This document shows, in pieces, positions 11,110 through 22,500 of a stretch of DNA of 64,000 nucleotides (its first letter is position 1; each line of letters starts with the position of its first letter). This stretch comes from Channallabes apus (lineage: Eukaryota; Chordata; Actinopteri; Siluriformes; Clariidae). Position numbers and translations under genes: made by a program. The stretch is taken from contig CM060121.1 of assembly GCA_030522415.1 (NCBI GenBank), positions 20,010,642 through 20,074,641 on the forward strand. The letters run 5' to 3'. The notes beneath the pieces are model-generated. The model was not told the origin of the DNA and ran no database searches. It saw nothing but the letters and a program-made list of their open reading frames with translations.

Positions 11110-11339
11110 AATGTGGACTTTTTTTTTTTTTTTTTTTTTTTACAATTTTACTTACTTACAACTTCACCAGAATTGCACAACAATTCAACTTCCCCCCACC
11201 CCCAAAATGGGGTACATAATGAAATAAATAAATAAAAGATCACAGCCACAGAAAACATAAAACATAAAATCCAACAAGAATGCAAACTAAAAATACATAA
11301 ATAAAATAAAAATCACAGCGTTAAGACATTCTTTCTGAG

Positions 11340-14300
11340 CCCTGGTCATTGTTTTGTGCAATGTACTTGGCGATCTTCTCAGCAGCATAGTCCAGATCTT
11401 TAATGTAGACATTTGTGCCAGGTTCACCTGAGCTGTGGATATTTCAAGCATTATAATATCCTGAAGTTGTATCAACTTTTTGATAAGATGGTACACACCT
11501 CAGTCTTTTAAGTGGAGTCCAATAAGTTCTGTGACAGAAATTATAATGAATCAGTTGGTGATTGGGATTTTTAGATGAAGAAAAAATATTCAACCATACT
11601 CCTCCCCCGTCCGTAACACCTACCTCTTGTTGACAGTCTCTTTCCCAAGTGCGCTGTATAGCTAAGCGTTTTGTTGTAGCCACTAAGGCCTTTCTGTACA
11701 TTCATGAGGTGAAATGGCTAGAGGAGGACAGATCAAACCAGACAACGATTGGATGCACGGGTAGATTTTTCCCCCAGGGAACCCTGTAGGCCTTCATGGC
11801 TGACCTTAGACACAAATATAAGAACAGAGAGGAGGGTTCAGTACTATATCGCTAACACAATTGTTGAAAACTTAACATGAAGTTAGAACCAGAAATATCT
11901 TTCCGTGTATAAATGACTTTCTGCATCCAATCTTTTGAAAAAAAAAAAATGGTGCACCACCAGAACAAATGTCATTATTATACCAAATAGGAGTATGGGT
12001 GTGCCAATTATGTGTGTTAATGCATTTTTACATCAGTTTAAAATTTACTATTGTATTAGCAATAACTGGACCAAAAGCTTGCATACAATGTTTGTTGTTT
12101 AGAATCATAGAATTAAGTTTAAGCCAAAACTTTTTAGCAGCAGGTAATGGAATCATAAAACTAAGGAAATTGATTTGCGGCAAAACGTTCATTTTAACAC
12201 ACGTTATTCTGGCATGTAGTGATAAGGGCATCGAGGTCCATCTTTGGAGATCTTGCCCCACCTTAGTTAGAGTTTGAGGATACAGTAGTTGGCATCTGGA
12301 ATAGCCTGCAGGGATGATTGAATAATAGCAAAGCGGATTTATCCCAATTGATTTTGTACCCGGAAAGCATATTAAACTTTCCAAATACCTCCAGTATCCG
12401 AGGAAATGACGCTTGTAGATCTGAAATGAACAGTAATATATCATCCGCATAGAGAGATATATGTTGTTTGTAGGAATTAACTGAAATTGAACAAATGTTT
12501 TCCTGTCTGACCAGCTGTGCTAGTGGCTCGAGCGACAGTGCAAATAACATGGGGGATAATGGGCATCCTTGTCTGGTGCCACGTTTTAAGTGAAAAGGTA
12601 GAGAATGTACCCCGTTGGTTATAACAGAAGTATATTTTATATAACAGATGTTGGGTTTTTATATAATACCTTTATCATGTTCACAAAATTCGTTCCAAGG
12701 CCAAAGGCATCCAAAACAGACCAGAGGAAGTCCCACTCCAGCCTGTCGAATGCCTTCTCCGCATCCAAGGAAAGAACTGCAGCTGGAGTGGGACAAGCTC
12801 AGGATTCATGTATGACATGCCTGGCATAAAGCCGGTCTGATCTGGATGAACCAATTTGTTTATACAGTATATCGTTGCAATCGCAAGGCCAAAATTCTGG
12901 CATACATTTTAATATCTGTATTTAACAAACTAATGGGTCTGTAATTTGCACACTCTAAGTGATCCTTCCCTTTTTTGTAAGTGCTGTATTCAACTGTTGG
13001 TGAAAGGCCCCAGCTTCTACTGCCGCGTGAATGGCCGTCAGGAAGCCAGGACCGTGTATATCAAAATATTTAAGAAATAACTCTATAGGGATCCCATATA
13101 AATCTGGCACCTTGCCTTTTTTAGCACCCTGTAACGCTTCTTTAAGGGTGCGTTCACACCTACAGCATTTAGTGCGCACCAAACGTGTTTGGTCCCTTGG
13201 TTTGGCTCGTTTGCATTGATGTGAATGCAATCTCGGTACTTTGGTGCGCACCAAATCAATCGATCCGAGACCTGCCTGAAGGGGTGGTCTCGGACCGCTT
13301 TATCCGCTCTACTTTGGTACAGCTAGTCTGGTGTGAAAGCAATCAAACCAAATCTGACGAAATGGTATAATTTAATGCACTTTGGGTATAACAGATACGC
13401 GGTTGTGGGTAAAATTCCTTTCACTTCCTGTTGACTCATTAAATTTTTCAAGCGACTCACGATGAAATCAAACCGTGGAGTGTCGAAGAAATTCACGTTT
13501 GAATGTGTATCATGACAAGACTTGCCATTTGTATGACAATTTCATAACAAGCCTATGCCTCTCTGTATTCACATTAAAGATGAAAAATGTGTGGCTGGGC
13601 TGTTTTGAGGCCAACGAATTACCTGATGGATCTGCAGGAAGATCGCCGGCTAATAACAAAATGATCATTCAGGAGGAGGGCACGTCTCTTCTCCATGAAG
13701 TGGCGCGTAATGCGCCATCGGCAAGATGAATAAACCAGAAAGCTGGAATCGTGTTCGAAATTAATTATCTGAAAATAATGATTTTGCACGTACAATGTAG
13801 TGCGCGAGGATCAGCGACACGAGAGCAAAGCAAAGCTGTTCCTCCATGATTATTGAAAGTGGCACAATTTTCTGAAAATAGTTTCGCGGTCTATTTTGGT
13901 TCGTTTAGAACTCTGAATATGTGAAAGCAAACCGTACTCACGTCTGTTTACTACATTGTAACATTTTTCTGACTGGTGCGGACTAAAGCAATCGAACTAT
14001 AGGTGTGAAAGCACCCTAAGTTTCAGCACTACTAAAATAATAGTTCTGTCTAGTTCTGTGAAGTGCAAATATTGCTTTCCTTCTCAGAAGATCATTCAGT
14101 TCAGCCTTAAGGATTTGAATTATCTTAAATAATGAGTTGGAAAATGCAGATTTTAACAAACGTTCAAGTGATTGACATTCTTTTCCTAAGTAGTCGATTC
14201 TCTTATTTTGCATCTTTTTTTTTTTATTTGTAGCGAAAGATATCGAAAAATCTTTAATAAAACCTTTCGTAGCTTCCCACACAAACATAGGATCTTCAAC

Positions 14301-14498
14301 CGAGCCAATATTAAAAGAAAGAAATTCAGACAGACCGGCCTTAAAATCTGCATCAAACTGGTTATTCAATAAAAGAGAAATGTTAAAATGCCACCACTGA
14401 GATTTTACAGCCAACAAATTACAATTGAAATCTGCCATTATAGGATTATGATCTGCAAGAATAGCAGGAAGTATCATCGTCTGCAAAAAAAAAGTCAA
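11340..14498 (-). pseudogene. L1-clade ORF2 protein remnant
   Basis: The protein is scattered over several minus-strand frames: 14016-14498, 12955-13140, 12263-12550, 12028-12300 and 11287-11700. Recognisable parts are ADHNPIMADF of the endonuclease, YADD of the RT active site, LQRWTSMPLSLHARIT of the RT thumb and the C-terminal histidine-rich stretch. The first two blocks become continuous (FSSAET then LKEALQG) when the 13146-14016 insertion is skipped, which supports both calls. There is no intact frame, so it is inactive. Confidence 0.8.
13146..14016. mobile_element. Harbinger-type non-autonomous element (871 bp)
   Basis: The termini are GGGTGCGTTCACACCTA and, at the other end, TAGGTGTGAAAGCACCC (one mismatch between arms). 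TAA flanks both sides (13143-13145 and 14017-14019), matching the 3-bp TWA preference of PIF/Harbinger elements. There is no transposase-like ORF. It sits inside the L1-clade LINE, so it is younger than that insertion. Confidence 0.8.
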
Positions 14499-16053
14499 AA
14501 GTTAATGTGGACTTAACTTATAATAATTTTTAGTTTATGTTATACCAAAAATAACAGCAAAAACTAACCATAAACATATGTTGCAAACAGTCTTCAAAGT
14601 CTATTAAAAATATTTGTAACGAACCTGCACAGTCTACCCAGCACATCCAGTTCTTAACTCCATCCAGGGTTTTCCGTGCTCCCTGGGCTGATTACCTGAG
14701 CACACCTGTCCCTAATTTGGCAACACATTGGTGGCTTTAAATAGAACCCGAATATTTCACTCCTTGCCGATGTATCTTACTTGCGTGCCCTTTGTCCCAT
14801 TTCCCAAACAAGCTTCCTTAGTGCTCCAACTCTGTGTTCGACCTCGCCCGTTTTCTGGATTCTGTTTCGTGCCTAGCCCTTTGGAATATCCTTCAGTGTT
14901 TGTGCCTACGTGTATGACCTCGCAAGCTTTTTGGACTTTTTGATAACGGACTTACGATTTGGATTCTTTCGCCCCCGCTGCTGGAACTCTGGATACCGAA
15001 CCTCGCTTGGAAAAAACGACTCTTCTCGTCCTTCTTCTCTCTTCCTCCGCAATCCGGCTTTTCAGCCGGCGACACGAGCACTTCCGTGTTCGCAGATCTC
15101 AGGAGAGCGCTCACGCTGCGCACCAGCCTCCGTCTTCACCAAGGGAATCAAACCACTGCCCTTCGCCTTGTGTCCACTGCATGCTCTGCGTAGCAAGAAC
15201 CAAGAACGCTCGCAAAGACCCACGATTACTTCGGTGCTCTACTTCCAGGATCGCGGAGATTCCCCGCGTCATTGCCCCGCCTCCTCTCTCGTCACTAGGG
15301 CTTCCCCAGGCTCAGTCACTAAGCACACATGCACACCACCTCCCTTCTCCACTCATACGGCACTAACACATCTAGCGTCCCTGCACTCGAAGAACATCTC
15401 TTAAGGAACAGTCTGCTATTGAGTTCACTCCTATCCAAGCCCTCTGACAGTATACATCGGCCATGACGGACCCAGTGGACTTGGAGCATTTAAGGCAAGC
15501 GCTCTTACAACAAGGAGCACTGCTGGGCTCTCACCAACAAAGCATCCAGGAGGTGACCCAGACTCTCTCTTCCATCACCACTCAACTTCAACAACTCTCA
15601 GCTAACCCTCCTCCGACCCCGATGCCAACTCCACGTCTTGAACCTCGACTTCCAAACCCACAACCATATAACGGTGAGCCCGGAACCTGCCGCTCCTTCC
15701 TTTCCCATTGCTCGCTATTGTTGGAGCTCCAAACGTCTCTTTTCCCTACTAAGCGCTCCAGAGTGGCCTACGTGATCACGCTCCTCACCGACCGAGCTCG
15801 CGAATGGGGGACTGCGGTTTGGGATGCTAATGATCCATGCTGTTCCTCTTTTAAATCATTCACGGAGGAGATGAGAAGGGTGTTTGACCGCTCCCACTCT
15901 GGCAGAGAGGCAGCCAGACATCTTCTGGAGCTCTGTCAAGGTTCTCGTTCAGCCTACGATTATGCCATTGAGTTCCATACACTGGCGGCTTCTGCTAACT
16001 GGGACACCCAAGCACTTTATGATGCCTTCCTTCATGGTCTATCTGAGGAGGTT
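14494..16053 (+). repeat. 1560-bp tandem duplication, unit 1
   Basis: This unit is followed immediately by unit 2 at 16054-17613, and I found no difference between the two by eye. It contains the last 10 bp of the L1-clade LINE, its right TSD, about 100 bp of flank, the whole Gypsy 5' LTR and the first 591 bp of gag. The join interrupts gag: after codon GTT at 16051-16053 the sequence restarts at gtcaaaagttaatgtgg. Confidence 0.97.
14615..15449 (+). repeat. Gypsy 5' LTR, outer duplicate
   Basis: The LTR is 835 bp, begins TGTAACG and ends CTCTGACA. It is preceded by atatt (14610-14614), which recurs after the 3' LTR at 25045-25049. A TATA-like tttaaatag lies near 14737. The LTR of the other tandem unit is identical as far as I can see. 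Confidence 0.9.
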
Positions 16054-16065
16054 GTCAAAAGTTAA
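15463..16065 (+). pseudogene. gag, truncated by tandem duplication
   Basis: The first 197 codons are identical to the gag at 17023. The frame then crosses the duplication join, adds a few foreign codons (VVKS) and stops. The nucleic-acid-binding zinc knuckle is lost, so it could at most make a capsid fragment. Confidence 0.9.
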
Positions 16066-17613
16066 TGTGGACTTAACTTATAATAATTTTTAGTTTATGT
16101 TATACCAAAAATAACAGCAAAAACTAACCATAAACATATGTTGCAAACAGTCTTCAAAGTCTATTAAAAATATTTGTAACGAACCTGCACAGTCTACCCA
16201 GCACATCCAGTTCTTAACTCCATCCAGGGTTTTCCGTGCTCCCTGGGCTGATTACCTGAGCACACCTGTCCCTAATTTGGCAACACATTGGTGGCTTTAA
16301 ATAGAACCCGAATATTTCACTCCTTGCCGATGTATCTTACTTGCGTGCCCTTTGTCCCATTTCCCAAACAAGCTTCCTTAGTGCTCCAACTCTGTGTTCG
16401 ACCTCGCCCGTTTTCTGGATTCTGTTTCGTGCCTAGCCCTTTGGAATATCCTTCAGTGTTTGTGCCTACGTGTATGACCTCGCAAGCTTTTTGGACTTTT
16501 TGATAACGGACTTACGATTTGGATTCTTTCGCCCCCGCTGCTGGAACTCTGGATACCGAACCTCGCTTGGAAAAAACGACTCTTCTCGTCCTTCTTCTCT
16601 CTTCCTCCGCAATCCGGCTTTTCAGCCGGCGACACGAGCACTTCCGTGTTCGCAGATCTCAGGAGAGCGCTCACGCTGCGCACCAGCCTCCGTCTTCACC
16701 AAGGGAATCAAACCACTGCCCTTCGCCTTGTGTCCACTGCATGCTCTGCGTAGCAAGAACCAAGAACGCTCGCAAAGACCCACGATTACTTCGGTGCTCT
16801 ACTTCCAGGATCGCGGAGATTCCCCGCGTCATTGCCCCGCCTCCTCTCTCGTCACTAGGGCTTCCCCAGGCTCAGTCACTAAGCACACATGCACACCACC
16901 TCCCTTCTCCACTCATACGGCACTAACACATCTAGCGTCCCTGCACTCGAAGAACATCTCTTAAGGAACAGTCTGCTATTGAGTTCACTCCTATCCAAGC
17001 CCTCTGACAGTATACATCGGCCATGACGGACCCAGTGGACTTGGAGCATTTAAGGCAAGCGCTCTTACAACAAGGAGCACTGCTGGGCTCTCACCAACAA
17101 AGCATCCAGGAGGTGACCCAGACTCTCTCTTCCATCACCACTCAACTTCAACAACTCTCAGCTAACCCTCCTCCGACCCCGATGCCAACTCCACGTCTTG
17201 AACCTCGACTTCCAAACCCACAACCATATAACGGTGAGCCCGGAACCTGCCGCTCCTTCCTTTCCCATTGCTCGCTATTGTTGGAGCTCCAAACGTCTCT
17301 TTTCCCTACTAAGCGCTCCAGAGTGGCCTACGTGATCACGCTCCTCACCGACCGAGCTCGCGAATGGGGGACTGCGGTTTGGGATGCTAATGATCCATGC
17401 TGTTCCTCTTTTAAATCATTCACGGAGGAGATGAGAAGGGTGTTTGACCGCTCCCACTCTGGCAGAGAGGCAGCCAGACATCTTCTGGAGCTCTGTCAAG
17501 GTTCTCGTTCAGCCTACGATTATGCCATTGAGTTCCATACACTGGCGGCTTCTGCTAACTGGGACACCCAAGCACTTTATGATGCCTTCCTTCATGGTCT
17601 ATCTGAGGAGGTT
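16054..17613 (+). repeat. 1560-bp tandem duplication, unit 2
   Basis: This is the direct repeat of 14494-16053. After 17613 the sequence continues into the rest of gag (aaggaccacctgatc), so unit 2 is the one joined to the body of the Gypsy element. Confidence 0.97.
16175..17009 (+). repeat. Gypsy 5' LTR, inner duplicate
   Basis: The 835-bp LTR directly precedes the complete gag. It is flanked on the left by a copied atatt and 121 bp of copied flank, showing that the duplication postdates integration. Only 13 bp separate its CA end from the gag ATG, so there is no room for a conventional primer-binding site before the ORF. Confidence 0.9.
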
Positions 17614-17943
17614 AAGGACCACCTGATCAGCCAGGAACTCCCCAGTGATTTAAATGGCCTCATGGACCTAGCAGGGCGAGTGGATGCCCATCTAGCACAG
17701 AGACGCCGTCATCGAACCTCTCAGCCTACTTCTGGGCCCAGACCCTCGGTTTCACTCCCGTCTACTTCCAACTCTGTCTCGTCGCCAAAACCCATGGCAG
17801 ACCCAGAACCCATGCAAGTGGGCAGGACCCGGATATCGCCAGAGAAACGTCAACGAAGAGACCAATCTGGTTCCTGTCTTTATTGTGGCCAAACAGGTCA
17901 TTATCGCCTCCAGTGTCCGTTAAAAGCAAAGCCCCTCCGGTGA
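17023..17943 (+). CDS. Gypsy gag polyprotein
   Basis: This 306-codon frame encodes the capsid/nucleocapsid precursor of the LTR element, which packages its RNA into cytoplasmic particles. A glutamine-rich N-terminal helix (residues 5-50) leads to a proline-rich linker and then a retrotransposon-gag capsid domain (about 65-205). It ends with a CCHC zinc knuckle, CLYCGQTGHYRLQC (C-x2-C-x4-H-x4-C). The start is the first ATG after the LTR. It overlaps the protease frame by about 60 bases in the -1 frame. It is the only complete gene of the element, and normal for the group in length. Confidence 0.88.
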   Translation: MTDPVDLEHLRQALLQQGALLGSHQQSIQEVTQTLSSITTQLQQLSANPPPTPMPTPRLEPRLPNPQPYNGEPGTCRSFLSHCSLLLELQTSLFPTKRSRVAYVITLLTDRAREWGTAVWDANDPCCSSFKSFTEEMRRVFDRSHSGREAARHLLELCQGSRSAYDYAIEFHTLAASANWDTQALYDAFLHGLSEEVKDHLISQELPSDLNGLMDLAGRVDAHLAQRRRHRTSQPTSGPRPSVSLPSTSNSVSSPKPMADPEPMQVGRTRISPEKRQRRDQSGSCLYCGQTGHYRLQCPLKAKPLR

Positions 17944-18629
17944 ACCTAGGGGCTCTGGAGGGGCCCGCCACTAACCATTTCCCTAGCTCACGTCCGCTCC
18001 TTCCAGCCATTATCATAGCGCGAGGCGGGTTTCACACTATCTCAGCCCTAATCGACTCTGGATCTGATCAGAACCTGATTTCCGCCTCAAAGGTTCAGGA
18101 ACTGAATCTCCCAACGCAGCCTTTGGGAGACCCATTAGCCGTTCGGGCCCTTGATGGAGCCCCCCTGCCTGTCATCACCCGACGGACGGCCCCGATAACC
18201 CTACAAATGTCTGGCAATCATACAGAGGAAACGTCCTTCTTAATCATGCAGAATGCCCATTCCCCTATAGTTCTCGGACGACCATGGCTGACTCATCACA
18301 ACCCTCACATAGACTGGTCCAAGAACACCATTCTGGAATGGAGTCCTCTGTGCTTGTCAACCTGTCTTAAGTCAGCTCACTACTCACCGGCCACAACCTC
18401 TGGCAATGAGGAATTTCCCGACCTCTCAGCTGTTCCTTCGGACTATTCGGACCTCAAGCAGGTCTTCAGTAAGTCGCGGGCCCTCTCCCTCTACCACCCC
18501 ACCGGCCATATGACTGTGCTATTGACCTCTTTCCGGGCTCAACACCTCCCAGGGGGAGACTGTATTCATTGTCGTCACAGGAGAGAGAAGCCATGGATAG
18601 ATATATATCAGAGTCTCTGGCTGCCGTAA
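17883..18629 (+). pseudogene. Gypsy pol: protease region
   Basis: The frame is -1 to gag and has no ATG-dependent logic of its own. It holds an aspartic protease with ALIDSGSDQNLI (catalytic DSG) and the second-half motif IVLGRPWL. Near 18485 a single-base shift moves the family sequence into the RT frame, and the last 45 or so codons here are out-of-frame noise. A GTTAAAA string at 17919-17925 could serve as a -1 slip site. Confidence 0.8.
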
Positions 18630-19591
18630 TCATCCGTCCTTCGTCGTCTCCTGCTGGAGCTGAGTTCTTCTTTGTGGCAAAAAAGGACAAGACCTTACGG
18701 CCGTGCATAGATTACCGAGGTTTGAACGAAATAACAGTCAAGAACCGTTACCCCCTTCCACTAATGTCTACTACCTTCGACCTCCTCCAGGGAGCTAATG
18801 TTTTTACTAAACTTGACCTCCGTAACGCTTACCACATAGTCAGGATCAAGGAAGGGGATGAGTGGAAAACTGCTTTTAACACCCCATCGGGACACTATGA
18901 GTACCTGGTGGTGCCGTTCAGTCTTGCCAACGCCCCGGCAGTCTTTCAGTCTCTGGTCAACGACGTTCTCAGGGATTTCTTGAACTCGTTCGTATTTGTT
19001 TATCTGGACGACATCCTGATTTTCTCTCGCTCCTTGGAGGAACACAGAGTGCACGTTCGTCAAGTCCTTCAAAGGCTTATGGAGAACCAACTGTTCGTAA
19101 AAGCAGAGAAATGCGAGTTCCATTGTCGGACGACTTCCTTTCTTGGCTTCATTATCGCCCCGTCTAAGGTCCAGATGGACCCAGCTAAGGTGAAAGCAGT
19201 GACCGACTGGCCTAGACCAGCCACTCGAAAGGATCTCCAGTGCTTTCTTGGGTTCGCAAATTTTTATCGTCGGTTTATCCGAAATTACAGTTCAGTGGCA
19301 GCCCCGCTCATAGCCCTCACGTCCATCAAGAACCCCTTTCTGTGGTCTGATCAAGCGGCGGAATCGTTCACCAAACTCAAGGATCGCTTCACCTCAGCAC
19401 CCATCCTCACCCAGCCGGATCCCACTCTTCAGTTCATGGTGGAAGTTGACGCGTCAGACTCCGGGGTTGGGGCAGTTCTTTCCCAGAGATCACCAACCGA
19501 CGACAAGCTACATCCCTGCTGCTATTTTTCTTGCCGTCTTTCGACCGTAGAGAGAAACTACGGAATCGGCGACCGGGAGCTACTCGCAATT
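18485..19591 (+). pseudogene. Gypsy pol: RT and first part of RNase H
   Basis: The reverse transcriptase shows the usual succession [34 protein letters not shown], the active site [23 protein letters not shown] and then [14 protein letters not shown], the start of RNase H. The frame runs into inserted LINE sequence at 19592 and ends at 19657. The RT core itself is uninterrupted. The enzyme would have copied element RNA into DNA inside particles. Confidence 0.88.
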
Positions 19592-22500
19592 GGCGCCGGT
19601 GAGGTCGGCTGCCGTCACGACTGCTCCGACCACCTTTTGTTTGTTTTTGTTCTTTAAGCTAGTTTTCAGTGTTTTAAAATCGGCAAAATCACCACCATTG
19701 AGTACATTAGGTATGATAGAGACACTCTTGTTTCTATTGGTATACAATGTACTCACAATTCGACGTTTTTAACTCCGGATCCGAGCTGGCCGAGTGAGAT
19801 CCTGAGGGAGAACAATGGACGCGATGCGAAGCGACGAACCCGAGGGAGACGAGCTGGTGTGAGGAACCGGCTCAGAGCCCGTGCACACCGCACACCTCTG
19901 CCTAGTATCCTGCTCGCCAACGTCCAGTCACTGGAGAACAAGCTCGATGACCTCAGGGCCAGGATAAAGTTCCAGAGAGACATTCGGGACTGCAATCTCC
20001 TCTGCTTCACCGAGACATGGCTGAACCCAGCGGTGCCAGACCACGCCATACAGCCGGCCGAGTTCTTCTCGGTTCACCGCATGGACAGGACGCGGGACTC
20101 GGGGAAGTCAAGGGGAGGCTGCGTGTGCTTAATGGTGAACAACAGCTGGTGCAACAGCGCGAGCGTTGTTCCTCTTACACGCTCCTGCACACCAAACCTG
20201 GAACTACTGTCCATCATGTGTCGTCCATTTTATCTTCCACGGGAGTTCACATCAGTCATAATCAGTGCCGTTTACATACCTCCACAAGCAGACACTGACA
20301 CTGCCTTATGCGAGCTGCATGAGGTGCTCACACAGCACCAGACACAACACCGGGACGCTGCGCTCATTGTGGCGGGGGATTTTAATAGTGCCAACCTCAA
20401 ACGCGCAGCGCCGAACTTTTATCAGCACATCACCTGCCCCACCAGGGGCGAAAGGACACTGGACCATTGTTATACCACGGTCAAAGACGGTTACAAGGCA
20501 CAATCTCGTCCAGCGTTTGGTAAATCCGACCGCGCCGCCATTTTCCTCATGCCAAAATATAAACAAAGGCTGAAACAGGAAGTTCCGGTCCTGAGGGAGG
20601 TTGCGCGCTGGACGGACCAATCGGTGGCCTCGTTACAGGACGCACTCGATGACGCAGACTGGGACATGTTTAGAAACAGCTCCGATGATGACGTCAGCGT
20701 GTTTACGGAAGCGGTTGTGGGATTTATTGAAAAGGTGGCAGACGATACGGTAGAGAAAAAGACTATCAGAACGTTTCCCAACCAGAAGCCGTGGGTGGAT
20801 AAAACCATCCGCGACGCTCTGAGATCTCGCACAGCTGCCTACAACACGGGACTTGCGTTGGGGGACATGGAACCGTACAAGGCTGCGTCATATAACGTCC
20901 GGAAGGCGGTGAAAGAGGCGAAGCAGCGCTACGGGAGAAAACTAGAGTCACAGCTTCAACAGAGTGACTCTAGGAGCCTGTGGCAGGGACTAAGAACAAT
21001 AACGGATTATAAAGCACCAGCATCCGGTATGACGAACGCAGACACGACTCTGGCAGACGAGCTCAACACATTTTACGCTCGCTTCGAGGCTGCAGCTAAA
21101 GACGCTAGCAATGCTAATGCTAACGGCGCTAATGCTAACGGCGCTAATGCTAGCGGCGCTAACGGCTGCAGACAGGAAGACACAGCCAGCACCGGGAACG
21201 CGCTCATCATCTCCGAGCACGACGTGAGGAGAGCCTTCAAGAGAGTGAACACCAGGAAAGCAGCAGGACCAGACGGCATCTCAGGTCGTATTCTCAGAGC
21301 CTGCGCAGACCAGCTAGCACCTGTGTTCACTGAGATATTCAACAGCTCTTTATCTCAGTCGGTGATCCCCACATGCTTCAAAGAGTCCATTATTGTTCCT
21401 GTTCCAAAGAAACCACATCCTGCTTCCCTCAATGACTATCGCCCTGTAGCCCTCACCTCAGTAGTGATGAAGTGCTTTGAACGCCTTATCAGAGACTTCA
21501 TCATTTCTTCACTACCCGACACACTGGACCCACTACAGTTTGCATACCGTCAGAACCGCTCCACAGACGATGCAATCTCTCATCTCCTCCACACATCACT
21601 CACTCACCTGGACACTAGGAAAGGGAATTATGTTAAAATGCTCTTCATCGACTACAGCTCTGCTTTTAACACAATAATTCCCTCCACACTCACCACCAAG
21701 CTGGAGCACCTGGGACTGAGCTCATCTATATGTCAGTGGATCTCCAATTTTCTGACTGGCAGACCACAGGCAGTAAGGATGGGCGGACATGCCTCAGCCA
21801 CACTCACTCTCAGCACTGGAGCCCCCCAGGGTTGTGTTCTGAGCCCCCTGCTGTACTCTTTGTACACCCACGACTGCGTTGCCACTACCAACTCCACCTC
21901 CATCATCAAGTTTGCTGACGACACCGTCGTGGTCGGACTGATCACCAAGAATGATGAGTCGGACTACCTAGAGGAGATTGGAAATCTGGAGAACTGGTGC
22001 CAGAGGAACAATCTCCTCCTGAACGTCAGTAAGACAAAGGAGCTGATAGTGGACTTTAGCACAAAGCAGGAGAGGAACTACCAGACCCCCGTCATCAACA
22101 GGAGCCCAGTGGAGAGAGTGGACAGCTTCAGATACCTCGGTGTTCACATCACGCAGGACCTATCATGGTCCTGTCACATCAGCACCGTGGTGAAAAAAGC
22201 CCGGCAGCATCTCTACCACCTCAGACGCTTGAGAGACTTTAGACTGCCCTCCAAGGTGCTCAGGAACTTCTACTCCTGCACCATAGAGAGCATCCTGACG
22301 GGAAACATCACGACCTGGTTCGGGAACAGCACCATGCAGGACAGACGAGCTCTACAGAGGGTGGTGCGATCAGCCGAGCGCATCATCCGCACTGAGCTCC
22401 CTGACCTACACTCCATCTACAGCAAGCGGTGCTGGACTAAGGCCAGGAAGATCATGAAGGACCTCAGTCACCCCAGTAATGGACTGTTCTCTTTGTTGCG

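Larger units (their letters stand above)
11121..14503 (-). mobile_element. L1-clade LINE, 5'-truncated, with TSD
   Basis: On the minus strand the order is end of the endonuclease (14498-14020), RT start (KEALQGAKKGKVPD, about 13140), RT core with [10 protein letters not shown] (about 12450) and C-terminal region (CHRTYWTPLK; LEISTAQVN; IWTMLLRRSPSTLHKTMTRA near 11340-11440). The element ends in a poly-T tract on the plus strand at 11121-11141, its poly-A tail. The 11-base string aatgtggactt occurs at 11110-11120 and again at 14504-14514, a fitting TSD for target-primed insertion. Several frameshifts are present and part of the RT between about 12960 and 12550 is poorly preserved. A Harbinger-type element splits it. 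Confidence 0.85.

Noticed and set aside
14910..15404. LTR-internal ORFs (164 and 135 codons)
   Set aside because: They lie inside the Gypsy LTR, lack recognisable domains, overlap each other in different frames and are better explained as open frames in GC-rich regulatory DNA.
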